From positions 183,979 to 247,978 of the forward strand of contig JAHELJ010000003.1 of the NCBI GenBank assembly GCA_024644235.1: DNA of 64,000 nt, written 5' to 3'. Each line of letters begins with the position of its first letter. The first letter of the stretch is position 1. Under the pieces are notes generated by a model. That model was not told the origin of the DNA. It made no database searches and saw only the letters and a program-made list of their open reading frames with translations. Positions 1 to 9,595 of the stretch are shown piece by piece. Position numbers and translations under genes: made by a program. This DNA comes from Lewinellaceae bacterium. Lineage in GTDB: Bacteria > Bacteroidota > Bacteroidia > Chitinophagales > Saprospiraceae.

Positions 1-1953
1 CAATTTGATCTGTTCCTCTGCTTCCTGCTCCCTCCCTAGTTTACGTAATGTATACGCATAGCCGGTGCGTTCGAAATTTATGGGTGCATGCTTGTCCTCG
101 GGCTGTGCATAGAAAGTGGCAAAGTGCCTTTCGGCATTTTGATAGTCTTCCAAGAGCATATAGGCTTTTGCCAGGTCAATCAAACCAAAACCCTCATCCC
201 GGATTCTGGTGTTTTCCATTGCTGCCTCCAGCATTCCCCGGTAATCGTTGTTGAGTAATTTCACATGAAATTTGTCAGTAAGAGTCAAAATATTGTCCGG
301 TTCGATTTCCAATGATTTGTCGATAAAATCCTCAGCCCTCTCAACCTCGCTCAAGCAGAAATAGGCAACACCTACGCCTCTTAGAAGCAAAGCATATCTA
401 TCTCCTGGCTCCTGCTCCAAGCCTTTCTTAGCATAAATAAGGACACTGTCGAATGTCATCTGTTGATCCTTAAATATTGATGCAGCGGAAATATATAACC
501 AGATCAGGTCAGTGTAATTGTCCTGATTGTTGGGATCAAGATGAATGGCCTGCCGGTAGTATTTTACCGCTTGGGAGGTATCTTTTTTGCCCTTGAAATA
601 GTACGCTCCCAGTACTCGGTAACTGAGATCCAGATCCGGATCTAATTTGACGGCCTTGCTGATTAGATGGAATATCGAATCTTGCAGACTTTCATCGTCC
701 TGGACTGTAAGCCAATGTTTGTCGAGTAATGCCAACGCCAGCAGACTCAGACTTTGCGCCAGGAAGGGATCGTTTTCCAGGGACCGGAGGTAAAAATCAA
801 TGGCAAAATCGATGTCAGGTAGTTCGTTAAAATTCGCGTAACGACGCTGATAATACTGTCCCTTTAGAAAAAGATCCCACGCCTCTTTGCTTTCAGTGGG
901 AGTTTCTTCAATGTTTCGACGCTCACCTTGAGTAATCACCATCCCCATGGCTTCACTTATTCTTAAGGCAATCTCACTCTGTACGTTGAAAATGTCTGCA
1001 TATTCCCGATCATACTGTTCGTCCCAGATCGGCTTATCCTTTTCAGCGTCTATCAGTTGCACAGCTATTCGTATGTCATCCTGGTACTTCTGAGCACTCC
1101 CTTCGATCAGGTATTTCACTCCAAGTTCCTTGGCGATTTCCCGCACCGTTTCTTCCGGGTTCACGAATTGCTCGACTGAGGTTCGGGAGCGCACTTCAAG
1201 GTTATTGATCTTGTTGAGATTGCCAATCAATGCAGTCATCACTCCGTCAGCAAAATATTGTCCCTCATGATCATCACCGATCAGCTTGAAAGGCAAGACG
1301 GCGATAGTATGACCGGATTCTGGCGAAGACACGGCCCATGTATCAAAAAACTTCAGACCGGCAATACCTACCAAAATCAATAGTAAGACTCCCAGAAGGA
1401 TCCGCCATTTTCCAGCCATTCCTTTCTTTTCTTGGCCTTCGATCCGGGAAGCAAGGTCAGGTGCCAAAGCAACTGAATAGACCTTTACCGGCTGATGAAT
1501 ATTTTTGTATTGGCGTGATCCGATAAGATCAGCTGTTATTCCCGCTTGGTTTCTGATGTTTTGATATACAGCTTCTGAGATCAAGATTTGATTTGGATCC
1601 GCATCTTCATGTATACGCGCAGCCAGATTCACTCCGTCCCCGAATACATCATTATTGTCGAATGTTACTTCGCCCAGATGGATGCCTAGCTTCAGCTTAT
1701 AGTCTTGCAAGTCCGATACTGATTCAATGATGGCACCGGCACAAAGAACAGCCTCGAATACGGTATTGAAAGACAGCATCTGGCCATCGCCCATTTCTTT
1801 CACCACCCTACCCTTATATTTCCTGGCGCACTCTTTATGAATTCTGCGATTCTCCCTAAGCGCATTCATTGCCTTTTCCTGATCGGAGCTCATCAGAGCT
1901 GTGTATCCGATGATATCGGTAAACATTATGGCTGCTAACTGACGAGATGACAT
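1..1953 (-). CDS. Class III nucleotide cyclase with TolB-like and TPR domains (3' end cut by window)
   Basis: Reading frame open from an ATG at 1953 to the window edge, so the C-terminus is missing. Residues 1-165 form a class III adenylate/guanylate cyclase domain: a metal-binding Asp in the MFTDIIGYT start, the KEMGDG segment carrying the adenine-recognising Lys, and DVFGDGVNLAAR with the second adenine-specifying Asp and the transition-state Asn and Arg. One membrane helix follows at about 185-205, then a TolB/FlgO-like domain (IAVLPFKLIGDD onward, about 215-320) and TPR repeats to the edge. The architecture suggests a membrane-anchored cyclase making cAMP, with its sensor part on the other side of the membrane; direction and ligand are inference. 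A paralogue with altered active-site residues lies at 15285-17297. Confidence 0.88.
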   Translation of the reverse strand, partial: MSSRQLAAIMFTDIIGYTALMSSDQEKAMNALRENRRIHKECARKYKGRVVKEMGDGQMLSFNTVFEAVLCAGAIIESVSDLQDYKLKLGIHLGEVTFDNNDVFGDGVNLAARIHEDADPNQILISEAVYQNIRNQAGITADLIGSRQYKNIHQPVKVYSVALAPDLASRIEGQEKKGMAGKWRILLGVLLLILVGIAGLKFFDTWAVSSPESGHTIAVLPFKLIGDDHEGQYFADGVMTALIGNLNKINNLEVRSRTSVEQFVNPEETVREIAKELGVKYLIEGSAQKYQDDIRIAVQLIDAEKDKPIWDEQYDREYADIFNVQSEIALRISEAMGMVITQGERRNIEETPTESKEAWDLFLKGQYYQRRYANFNELPDIDFAIDFYLRSLENDPFLAQSLSLLALALLDKHWLTVQDDESLQDSIFHLISKAVKLDPDLDLSYRVLGAYYFKGKKDTSQAVKYYRQAIHLDPNNQDNYTDLIWLYISAASIFKDQQMTFDSVLIYAKKGLEQEPGDRYALLLRGVGVAYFCLSEVERAEDFIDKSLEIEPDNILTLTDKFHVKLLNNDYRGMLEAAMENTRIRDEGFGLIDLAKAYMLLEDYQNAERHFATFYAQPEDKHAPINFERTGYAYTLRKLGREQEAEEQIKL

Positions 1954-2045
1954 AATGACTCTTGGAGAAGATCTTTCCGTAAAAATACAGACCCTGCCCC
2001 AGCATTAATAAATCAGTCTCCTTTACTCAACTCCAAATGTATTTC

Positions 2046-2546
2046 TTAAAGGTTGTATCGGTACACTTCATGGAGACCAAAACTCAACAGATCTATGGTT
2101 TTCTCGTAGGTACCTCCCAGTCGTTTCGCTACCTTTTTGGAAGGTTCATTGGCTGGATCAATATAGCTGACTACACTCGTCAAAGACAGCGTACTCGAAG
2201 CGTACTGTAATGAACGCATGCCTGCTTCGGTTGCAAAGCCTTTACCCATATGTTGTGGTAATAGCCAATAGCCCAGTTCCACCTCTGGCCACTCCTGCGA
2301 ATACCATAATCCGCAGCAGCCAACAAAATCTCCGCTAGTTTTCTCCTCCACAGCCCAGTAGCCAAACCCTTTTAGATACCAGTGACCGATCAGACAAGCC
2401 AGATGTCTCCAGGCTTCCTCAGGGGTTTTTCTTCCTCCCACGAAACGAGCCAGGTTTTTGTCATTGTAAAACTTGATGAAGATTTCCACATCACGCGATT
2501 CCCAGGGCCGCAACAACAATCGAGGGCTTTCAATGCTCGAGATCAT
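2046..2546 (-). CDS. GNAT family N-acetyltransferase, RimJ/RimL type
   Basis: A protein of 166 residues with the RimJ/RimL-like N-terminus (SPRLLLRPWESRDVE), a central GYWLLPQHMGKGFATEAG acetyl-CoA-binding stretch and a late ASxNxxS-like region (DPANEPSKKVAKRLG). Members of this group acetylate the N-terminus of ribosomal proteins or small molecules; the substrate here cannot be told. A GTG two codons upstream (2552) is in frame, but the ATG at 2546 is the better start. It lies 11 nt after the sigma/membrane protein pair on the same strand and may be transcribed with it. Confidence 0.85.
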   Translation of the reverse strand: MISSIESPRLLLRPWESRDVEIFIKFYNDKNLARFVGGRKTPEEAWRHLACLIGHWYLKGFGYWAVEEKTSGDFVGCCGLWYSQEWPEVELGYWLLPQHMGKGFATEAGMRSLQYASSTLSLTSVVSYIDPANEPSKKVAKRLGGTYEKTIDLLSFGLHEVYRYNL

Positions 2547-2557
2547 GTACACCGGTT

Positions 2558-3151
2558 TTATACCTGAAGTTGATCCGCCGGATTCTGCAATAGTTTTTCA
2601 CGCAGTTTCTCCAGGTGTTTCCTTCGAGGAATATGCTTTCTACGCATTTCCCACTGGACCAAAGGAACAGACAAGATCACGGCGACGGGTATGATCAACC
2701 ACTTCCACCAGGGACCACCGGCTTGAGCAATGTTCAATAGTGCTGGCAAAAGAGCTGGGACTAAAAACCACCATACAAAGGTGCGGGCTCGCTTTATTTC
2801 GTTGTCGATGTTTGAAATCGCTTCTTCCAGATCACCGAGCATACTTTGCTCAAAATGTTTGCTTCGCTTCTGTCTTTGGATTCTCCCCCACAACACGTAT
2901 AGGCCCACCATCCAGATCGCCCCTACAGAGAGATAGGTAAAAAATGTACCCTTACCAATGATCAACAAGATGATTCCCGTGGCTACTGCAACAACAAGCA
3001 GGCCGATCTCATTCACATTAGTGACCAGGCGGGCATGGTCACGCTTAGCTCTGATCCGCCGGTGCAAGGCGGCTTCATCGATTGCATACATAATCTGATT
3101 ATTTTGATTATCCCAAATTTTCTTTAATTCATCAAACTCCATGACGCTCAT
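2558..3151 (-). CDS. Four-helix membrane protein paired with an ECF sigma factor (possible anti-sigma role)
   Basis: A 197-residue protein with a soluble N-terminal part (about 1-40), two membrane helices (about 45-90), a charged cytoplasmic loop (RIQRQKRSKHFEQSM onward), and a second helix pair (about 125-165) ending in a basic tail. The gene starts inside the end of the ECF sigma gene (20-nt overlap), the usual arrangement for a sigma factor and its regulator. I see no zinc-binding HxxxCxxC anti-sigma motif, so the anti-sigma role rests on position only. It could instead be a target or unrelated membrane protein. Confidence 0.7.
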   Translation of the reverse strand: MSVMEFDELKKIWDNQNNQIMYAIDEAALHRRIRAKRDHARLVTNVNEIGLLVVAVATGIILLIIGKGTFFTYLSVGAIWMVGLYVLWGRIQRQKRSKHFEQSMLGDLEEAISNIDNEIKRARTFVWWFLVPALLPALLNIAQAGGPWWKWLIIPVAVILSVPLVQWEMRRKHIPRRKHLEKLREKLLQNPADQLQV

Positions 3152-3662
3152 ATTTCTCTGATTTTAGAATTAGATGCTTTTTGATCCGGTGGATCTTCAC
3201 AGCCAAATTGTTCTCGGTAATTCCGATCAGCTCAGACATCTCTTGGTAGCTGAATCCATCTAATAGCAATAAGGCAATAGATCTGTCCACTTTATTTAAC
3301 ATAGCAATCTCTTGATATAACCATTCCAGTCGTTCATCCCTGTTTGCCGACTTTGCGTGATATATCCGATGCTCCACTTTGTCAATCGACTCTTGCTTCC
3401 CGTGCTTTTTCTCTTTGCCCTGCCAAGCTATAGCGGTATTAAGGGCAACCCGGTAAATCCAGGTCGAAGCCTTAGCTTCACTCCGAAACGAAGGAATCGA
3501 TCTCCATAGTTGCAAGGCGATCTCCTGAAACAGATCATCCTGATCCATTGGGCTGCTGGAATATGCCCTGATAATCTTATATAGGATTCCCTGGTAGCTC
3601 TGCAGCCAGCTATGGAAAATTTCTTTTCGTACTACTTCTTTCATTTCATATCGTTGCTTCAT
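3132..3662 (-). CDS. ECF RNA polymerase sigma factor (sigma-70 family)
   Basis: A 176-residue sigma-70 family protein. Region 2 is at about residues 25-95 (DQDDLFQEIALQLW, the core-binding and -10-recognising helices, then ASTWIYRVALNTA). Region 4 is at about 118-168 (helix-turn-helix around FSYQEMSELIGITENNL, then VKIHRIKKHL). There is no region 1 or 3, as expected for an ECF factor. It overlaps the membrane protein gene downstream by 20 nt, which implies translational coupling. Its regulon cannot be read from this window. The first ATG at 3662 is used; an in-frame ATG at 3644 is the alternative. Confidence 0.9.
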   Translation of the reverse strand: MKQRYEMKEVVRKEIFHSWLQSYQGILYKIIRAYSSSPMDQDDLFQEIALQLWRSIPSFRSEAKASTWIYRVALNTAIAWQGKEKKHGKQESIDKVEHRIYHAKSANRDERLEWLYQEIAMLNKVDRSIALLLLDGFSYQEMSELIGITENNLAVKIHRIKKHLILKSEKYERHGV

Positions 3663-3753
3663 TAGTAGGTATTCACCCTGAATTTCTTACATAGGAAGCG
3701 ATTTTTTTTCATGACGGCTATTAATCCGTATTTTTTCTAGCAAATCGGCATCT

Positions 3754-5115
3754 ATGAAGAAGCGCACTTTTCTTAAAACTACCGGAGTAGTTTTATCCGG
3801 AAGTATGATGACACCAATCATCTCCTGTCAAAACAAAGGAGAGCAAGCTGCAGTCGACCCGGAACCATTGCGAAACTGGGCCGGCAATCTCGAATACTCC
3901 ACCAACAATTTCGCACTACCAGAAAATGCCGACCAGATTGCAAAAGAGATTAGCAGTGCCGACAAACTCAAGATCCTGGGGACCAGGCATTCTTTTAACA
4001 AGGTCGCTGACAGTGAGCACAAACTGGTGTCATTGACCAAGCTTCAAGAAATGATACTAAACGAAGAGGAACAAACGGTAACTGTAAGTGCAGGAGTCCG
4101 GTATGGTGAATTAGCCCAATATCTGGAGGAAAGAGGTTATGCTTTACATAATTTAGCGTCGCTACCTCATATCTCAGTTGCAGGTGCCTGTTCAACAGCA
4201 ACTCATGGTTCGGGAGATAGCAATGGGAATTTAGCCACTGTTGTGGAAGCGTTGGAATTCGTTTCAGCCGACGGAAGCGCACACTTATTATCCCGGACAA
4301 GCGACCCTGAAAAATTTGCCGGGGCAGTCGTCGCTCTCGGTGGCATAGGTGCAATTACCAAAGTAACACTGAAAGTCGAGCCAACCTTTCAAGTGACACA
4401 AAACATCTTTCTCGATCTACCCATGCAATCCGTGGTCGATCACTTTGACGAGATCACTTCCAGCGGTTACAGTGTGAGCTTTTTTACTGATTGGCAAGGT
4501 GACCGTGTCAACCAGGTGTGGGTAAAAAGGAAAATAGGAGAAGAGTATAGACCTCTTCAGACTGAGTTCTTTGGTGCTAAAGCTGCAGCCCGCAATGTGC
4601 ACCCCATTATTGAAATCTCAGCGGAAAGTTGTACAGAACAAATGGGCGTGCCGGGTCCGTGGTACAACAGGCTTCCTCATTTCAAACTCGACTTCACGCC
4701 AAGTGCGGGAGAAGAATTGCAAGCCGAATATTTTGTTCCCCGTCGTCATGCTGTTGCAGCCATTCAGGCTGTAGCTTCAATTTCTGATCAGATCGGTCCT
4801 GTTCTGATGATCACCGAGATCCGCACCGTTGCTGCAGATGATCTTTGGATGAGTCCCGCTTATGGACAACCAATTGTTGCGATTCACTTTACCTTGAAGC
4901 CAGACTGGGAAGGGGTTCAGAAACTGCTTCCTCAGATCGAAGCCAAGCTCGCACCCTTTGAAGGACGACCTCACTGGGGGAAGCTGTTCACTATGGATCC
5001 AAAGGTTTTACAGTCCAGATATGAGCGGTTGGATGACTTCAAAATGCTACTTCAGGAATATGATCCTGACGGTAAGTTCCGAAACGCATTCATGGAAAAG
5101 AATCTTTATAGTTAA
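3754..5115 (+). CDS. FAD-linked alditol/lactone oxidase-like lipoprotein
   Basis: A 453-residue oxidoreductase of the vanillyl-alcohol-oxidase fold (FAD_binding_4 plus D-arabinono-lactone oxidase C-terminal domain). The LGTRHSFN motif puts His79 where alditol oxidases bind FAD covalently, and the PHISVAGACSTATHGSG stretch is the second FAD-binding signature. It most resembles alditol/xylitol oxidases, which oxidise the terminal hydroxyl of polyols to aldoses and make hydrogen peroxide. The N-terminus has KKRTFLK and ends its hydrophobic part at IISC (Cys25), so the protein is probably exported and lipid-anchored. The substrate is inferred from family only. It is divergent from the ECF sigma gene (91-nt gap). 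Confidence 0.82.
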   Translation: MKKRTFLKTTGVVLSGSMMTPIISCQNKGEQAAVDPEPLRNWAGNLEYSTNNFALPENADQIAKEISSADKLKILGTRHSFNKVADSEHKLVSLTKLQEMILNEEEQTVTVSAGVRYGELAQYLEERGYALHNLASLPHISVAGACSTATHGSGDSNGNLATVVEALEFVSADGSAHLLSRTSDPEKFAGAVVALGGIGAITKVTLKVEPTFQVTQNIFLDLPMQSVVDHFDEITSSGYSVSFFTDWQGDRVNQVWVKRKIGEEYRPLQTEFFGAKAAARNVHPIIEISAESCTEQMGVPGPWYNRLPHFKLDFTPSAGEELQAEYFVPRRHAVAAIQAVASISDQIGPVLMITEIRTVAADDLWMSPAYGQPIVAIHFTLKPDWEGVQKLLPQIEAKLAPFEGRPHWGKLFTMDPKVLQSRYERLDDFKMLLQEYDPDGKFRNAFMEKNLYS

Positions 5116-5134
5116 ACTATTCTGAATTTGATTT

Positions 5135-6262
5135 TTAGTCCTTGATCTGGACAATATCTCTTTTGTATTCGGAAGGAGTCATTCCCGTACTTTTCTTGAA
5201 TGCCCTGTTAAACGCAGTTTTGGAGTTGAAGCCAGCATCAAGGGCCAGACCCAACAAAGTACTCCGTAAATCGGCTCCCTGTTGGAGTTGTCTTTTAACC
5301 TCCCGAACCCGGTAGTCATTGATGAAATCAAAAAAATTCTTTTCTGCGTAACGGTTTATGATTTTGGACAAAAAACTTGGAGACGTGCTCACCTGTTGAG
5401 CCAATTTATACAAGGTCAAATTGCCATCAAGATATGGTCGCTCGGAATCGAAATAGGATAAAAGTTGTTGATAGCTTCTCTCGTGATGTGCAGAGTCTGG
5501 ATCAATTGAGTTTCCCTGATTTACACTCAGCACAACTAGCTCGTCTTCGCTTTCCATCAATGCTGGGAGTAGGTGTTTTGGAGTAAAGATGGTCGTTTGC
5601 CGAAAACCGAAATATCCGAGCACGATGATAAAAACGCTGATAGCAGTATTTGTGAAAAAGCCGCCATACTGGGCTATAGGAATCTCCCATACCATGAAAA
5701 GCAGCAGACTCACTGCAGCTATCCCCCATATGCCGAGTACTCCCAAAATCAAAACTTTCAGCCAGTTCAATTCCTTGCGTTCAGTATCAGAAAAAATGTT
5801 GAATATCATGCGACTGTGCTGCCTTAAGATTTGCAGCGATAGAACGGAATAAATAAATAGAATTGTCATCTTGGCAAACATTAATCCCATCCTGAATCGC
5901 CCCGTTATATCTGCATCCCCTTGCCCTGACAGAAGAAAGTAGTATAAGAAAACAGCGCTGATTAAAGAAGGAATTAAATGTAAAAGGTCTCCGCTTTGAA
6001 ACCTGAATTCGCTGCGCGTCAATGCTCGCGTATACCACCAGAGAATCGGGCCATATAAGAAGGTAGATGATTCTGCAAATTCAATCAACCAATTCCATCC
6101 TTCGATTTCATGGTAACTGACATAAATCGTACCGATCACAGATAGAAGCAAGACAAACCACACGATTAAAATCTTGTCCGCGATGTTCTTTTCCCTCTTG
6201 CTATAAAGCAACAAAATAAAGAACAGAATTAGCGTGCCACTACCTACATACAGAAAACTCAT
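5135..6262 (-). CDS. AraC-family regulator with N-terminal membrane domain
   Basis: A 375-residue protein whose first 220 residues contain about seven hydrophobic helices, followed by a soluble linker and a C-terminal AraC-type DNA-binding domain (about 260-370). That domain holds two helix-turn-helix units, FKKSTGMTPSEYKRD at the end being the signature of the family. Proteins of this build sense signals at the membrane while bound to DNA. It is transcribed away from an ABC exporter operon across a 188-nt gap with three phased repeats (6338-6386), so it is the likely regulator of that operon and of itself. The inducer is unknown. Confidence 0.88.
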   Translation of the reverse strand: MSFLYVGSGTLILFFILLLYSKREKNIADKILIVWFVLLLSVIGTIYVSYHEIEGWNWLIEFAESSTFLYGPILWWYTRALTRSEFRFQSGDLLHLIPSLISAVFLYYFLLSGQGDADITGRFRMGLMFAKMTILFIYSVLSLQILRQHSRMIFNIFSDTERKELNWLKVLILGVLGIWGIAAVSLLLFMVWEIPIAQYGGFFTNTAISVFIIVLGYFGFRQTTIFTPKHLLPALMESEDELVVLSVNQGNSIDPDSAHHERSYQQLLSYFDSERPYLDGNLTLYKLAQQVSTSPSFLSKIINRYAEKNFFDFINDYRVREVKRQLQQGADLRSTLLGLALDAGFNSKTAFNRAFKKSTGMTPSEYKRDIVQIKD

Positions 6263-6335
6263 TTGGCTTTGATCGATTCCATTGCATAATTAATGTCCTG
6301 CCACTCATCAAACAAGCACACCACGCACTTATTTG

Positions 6336-6386
6336 GTACCACTTCTGCTGAAAATGTACCACTTTCTGTGCATCACGATCCACTTT
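6336..6386. promoter_or_regulatory. Three phased repeats, putative AraC-regulator operator
   Basis: Two near-identical copies, GTACCACTTCTG at 6336-6347 and GTACCACTTTCTG at 6356-6368, and a weaker third, TCCACTTT at 6379-6386. The ACCACTTY cores start 20 and 21 bases apart, about two helical turns, so all lie on one face of the DNA. AraC-family dimers bind tandem direct repeats of this kind. The site sits between the AraC gene and the ABC exporter gene, which supports control of one or both. Binding is inferred. Confidence 0.55.
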
Positions 6387-6450
6387 ACTATTAAGGGACA
6401 ATCTGTATCAATATGCTTGGCATCTTGCAGAAAAATTCAATCAGCCAATC

Positions 6451-7242
6451 ATGTCAGCAGCACTTGCACATAGTAGAATAAGGAAAATCAGCTCAATCAT
6501 TCGAACCTCCCATCTCTGCAAATCCTATGGTTCCGGTCCATCCACCACTCAAGTATTAAGTGATCTTGATCTTGAGGTAGCTCCAGGTGAATTTCTAACT
6601 ATTATGGGAAGTTCGGGATCCGGAAAGTCAACTTTGCTGCATCTATTAGGTGGCTTGGATTCTCCATCTCATGGATCTATCTGGCTGGAGGAAAAGGAAA
6701 TTACAGGACAATCCGAAAAGTCCCTAGCTCAACTGCGAAGAAGCAAGATTGGTTTTGTCTTTCAAGAGAGCAGTCTTCTCCCTCATCTGACCCTTCTCGA
6801 AAATGTGTTGCTCGCTGGCTATCTCGTACCAGAAACATCGAATCCTGTAGAAGAGCGTGCCATCGATATACTAGCAAAAGTTGGCATCGAACACTTAGTG
6901 GAGAGATTGCCAGCAGAGGTTTCAGGAGGCGAACGGCAGCGCTGCGCCATAGCCAGGGCTTTGATTAACCAGCCTCAAATTCTGATGGCAGATGAGCCTA
7001 CCGGAAATCTAAATTCCGCATCCAGCATCCAGGTATTGAATTTGCTAAGCCAATTCCATCGCAATGGACAGTCTATCATCATGGTTACGCATGACGTGCC
7101 GTCCGCTTGCAGAGCTCAACGCATCATCTATTTAAGGGATGGCCGAACTATAGACCATTTGACGTTCGATCCCTTTAGCCCGATCAATTACCAGACAAGA
7201 GAGCAATTACTCATCAACTGGCTTAACAAGAAAGGATGGTAA
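6451..7242 (+). CDS. ABC transporter ATP-binding protein (MacB/LolD type)
   Basis: A 263-residue ABC ATPase with Walker A GSSGSGKS at 53-60, Q-loop FVFQES, signature VSGGERQR from 157, Walker B ILMADE ending at 182, and the switch His in VTHD. The sequence around these motifs is of the MacB/LolD/FtsE class, which works with FtsX-like permeases in lipoprotein release, peptide or antibiotic export, or mechanotransmission rather than uptake. It overlaps the permease gene by 7 nt. The first 18 residues precede the conserved start of the domain (IIRTSHLCKSYG), so a later start is possible. Confidence 0.92.
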   Translation: MSAALAHSRIRKISSIIRTSHLCKSYGSGPSTTQVLSDLDLEVAPGEFLTIMGSSGSGKSTLLHLLGGLDSPSHGSIWLEEKEITGQSEKSLAQLRRSKIGFVFQESSLLPHLTLLENVLLAGYLVPETSNPVEERAIDILAKVGIEHLVERLPAEVSGGERQRCAIARALINQPQILMADEPTGNLNSASSIQVLNLLSQFHRNGQSIIMVTHDVPSACRAQRIIYLRDGRTIDHLTFDPFSPINYQTREQLLINWLNKKGW

Positions 7243-9563
7243 AGCCAATTTTATCGACAGCCTGGAAAAATATCAGAAGGCGTCCGGTACAGAATCTGTT
7301 GGTCGGAAGTAGCTTGATGGTAGCAGCCATTCTGTTTTCACCAGCGGTTGCGATGATTGCCGGCATTCAAAAGCCATTTGACACAATGTTTGATCGGTTG
7401 AATGCTTCGCACTTGCTCCTGCAATTCGATTATCGGGATGTCGACTCCCACCGATTACAGAACTGGCTATCTCAACAAGATGAAGTTGTGAGTATTCTCA
7501 ACCCGGCGCCAACATTTGCTACAACTCAACTTCGCTTCCAAGAGGAACAGATCGATAAAACCGTGCTCTTGGTTGAACGTCAAGAGGGTAATATAGATCA
7601 CGATCAAATCGTAAAACTTCAGGGAGGAAACCAGGACCATCCTGCCCCAGGCGAAATCTGGATACCAAAGCATCTGGCTCAAGCTTATTCCATTAGTCTT
7701 GGTGACTCACTCAAGCTGCCTACCGGAAGTGTCCCTTTCTCACTTGTGGTTGAGGCAATAGTAGTTGATCCCCATTTCAACAGTGGTTTGATGAATCCCA
7801 CTCGCGCCTGGGTTTCATCAGGGACGCTTCCCTATTTCGCACCAATCACCGACTTACATCAGGTTCTGATTGGCATTCGCCTTAGAACACCTGAAGATAT
7901 TGATCCTCTTTGGAGTCGTCTACATGATGAAATTGACTTCTTTGGAAATCACTTCGAATACAGCCTTTTTAAGTCAGTATTCATGAGTTTTTATCAGATC
8001 CTGGCGGTTATCATGCTGGTATTTGCCATCCTTTCAATGATAATTGCAATGATGGTCATTCACACCACTCAACAGAACGTGATTCTTTCCGATTACCGGA
8101 ATATCGGAATACTTAAATCGATTGGATTCACGCCGGGTAATGTTGTTTCAATCTATATGCTGACGACATTGCTTATTGCTCTGATCTCCTTTTCCATAGC
8201 TGCAGCAGGCAGCTATGGATTGATCCTTTTCATTCTCCGATCAATGATTAACACCCTGGGAATGGCCAATCTTGATGTATCATTCATCCAACCGATCCTG
8301 TTTACGTTAGCCGGTCTTCTCTTGTTGACCATTGCCGTAACCTGGCAGGCTTCTAGAAAAGCAGGCAAGACTTCGGCTACTGAGGCTCTAAGATCCGGGC
8401 AGCCCCGACAAGGCGTAAAGCGCCAGATAAGACTGGCATTACCACTGACTAGTCGTATTCCAATAGAGGCATTTCTTGGATCCAACTGGCTGGTTCATGG
8501 TCATCGACGGGTGTTGTTCCTCTGTGCAACCTGGACAGCAGCCGTTTTTGTCCTGGTATTTGCCATCAACATTGGTTACTCCTTTAGTCTGATAAGAATG
8601 AATCCTGCACATTGGGGTTTGGAAAAAGGGGATATTCTCCTGACCCGGAATCCAAATATTATGCTGGCCCTGGATCACGAAGCATTGTTGGGCCGGTTGA
8701 GGTCGGAACCCGACATTCAGGAAATAGTCTCATATAGTTATGAGACAGCCACCATTCTGGCAAATGGATTTCCGCCCGCGGAGCTGGTAGGTCGAGTCTA
8801 TGATGAAAATCCAAAGACGGCCGGATTGGATAACCTCACTGGCAATCATCCAAAACGAGCGGATGAGATTTCGCTATGTATCGGCACCAGTGAAAAATAT
8901 CAGAAACTGGTAGGAGATAGTATACAAATGCTGATCCAGGGGCAAATCAAGCACTTCACGATTTGCGGTATATATCAAGACATAAGTAATCTGGGTCAGG
9001 GATTTAGGCTCTCCACCACGGCTTTAAATGCACTAAACCCCCTTCATGCTCCCGTAATATATACAGTACAACTGAAGACAGGTGTGAATACCGGTCAAGC
9101 CAGAATATATCTGCAAAAGCTTTTCGGTGAAACGGTCGTTGTGGAGAAGACTATAAGTGAGAGGGAGAATGTACAAGGAGTTATTACCAATATGAAAATT
9201 GGCCTGTACCTACTGGCTTCATTCTTTCTTTTAACCCTAACCATTGCCATATTTAATGACACCCTTTTGAGCTTGAAGGAACTCGTAAAAGAATTGACAA
9301 TCCTTGGCGCAATTGGTTGGACACCGTCTCAAATACTCATTACCCTACTTTTCAAAAATCTGGCACCTGCTTTCCTGGGCATAAGTATTGGTATTCCACT
9401 GGCCTTGTTGTTGGGTCCTACAATTATGGGAAATCTGACTAGTGGCGTTGGGATAGTGAACTTCCCACAGCATGTAAACAACTGGAGCACATTTGGCACA
9501 ATTCCCGGATTATTCCTTTTGGGCAGTGTAATCACTTGGATGAGCTTTAAGTTCTTTCGCTAA
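7236..9563 (+). CDS. FtsX-like (ABC3) permease with two permease domains
   Basis: A 775-residue inner-membrane protein. An N-terminal helix (about 20-45) is followed by a periplasmic MacB-PCD-like domain (about 45-240), three helices of a first FtsX domain (about 250-385), another single helix, a second periplasmic domain (about 450-640) and a second FtsX triad (about 655-775). This duplicated layout matches predicted large exporters of the DevC/LolC class. The gene starts inside the ATPase gene (7-nt overlap), so the two are translated together. No periplasmic adaptor gene is adjacent; the serine hydrolase gene follows 32 nt downstream. The cargo is unknown. Confidence 0.85.
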   Translation: MVKPILSTAWKNIRRRPVQNLLVGSSLMVAAILFSPAVAMIAGIQKPFDTMFDRLNASHLLLQFDYRDVDSHRLQNWLSQQDEVVSILNPAPTFATTQLRFQEEQIDKTVLLVERQEGNIDHDQIVKLQGGNQDHPAPGEIWIPKHLAQAYSISLGDSLKLPTGSVPFSLVVEAIVVDPHFNSGLMNPTRAWVSSGTLPYFAPITDLHQVLIGIRLRTPEDIDPLWSRLHDEIDFFGNHFEYSLFKSVFMSFYQILAVIMLVFAILSMIIAMMVIHTTQQNVILSDYRNIGILKSIGFTPGNVVSIYMLTTLLIALISFSIAAAGSYGLILFILRSMINTLGMANLDVSFIQPILFTLAGLLLLTIAVTWQASRKAGKTSATEALRSGQPRQGVKRQIRLALPLTSRIPIEAFLGSNWLVHGHRRVLFLCATWTAAVFVLVFAINIGYSFSLIRMNPAHWGLEKGDILLTRNPNIMLALDHEALLGRLRSEPDIQEIVSYSYETATILANGFPPAELVGRVYDENPKTAGLDNLTGNHPKRADEISLCIGTSEKYQKLVGDSIQMLIQGQIKHFTICGIYQDISNLGQGFRLSTTALNALNPLHAPVIYTVQLKTGVNTGQARIYLQKLFGETVVVEKTISERENVQGVITNMKIGLYLLASFFLLTLTIAIFNDTLLSLKELVKELTILGAIGWTPSQILITLLFKNLAPAFLGISIGIPLALLLGPTIMGNLTSGVGIVNFPQHVNNWSTFGTIPGLFLLGSVITWMSFKFFR

Positions 9564-9595
9564 ACGGAAAGCCAAGGTCCTACAAATTGAATGTG

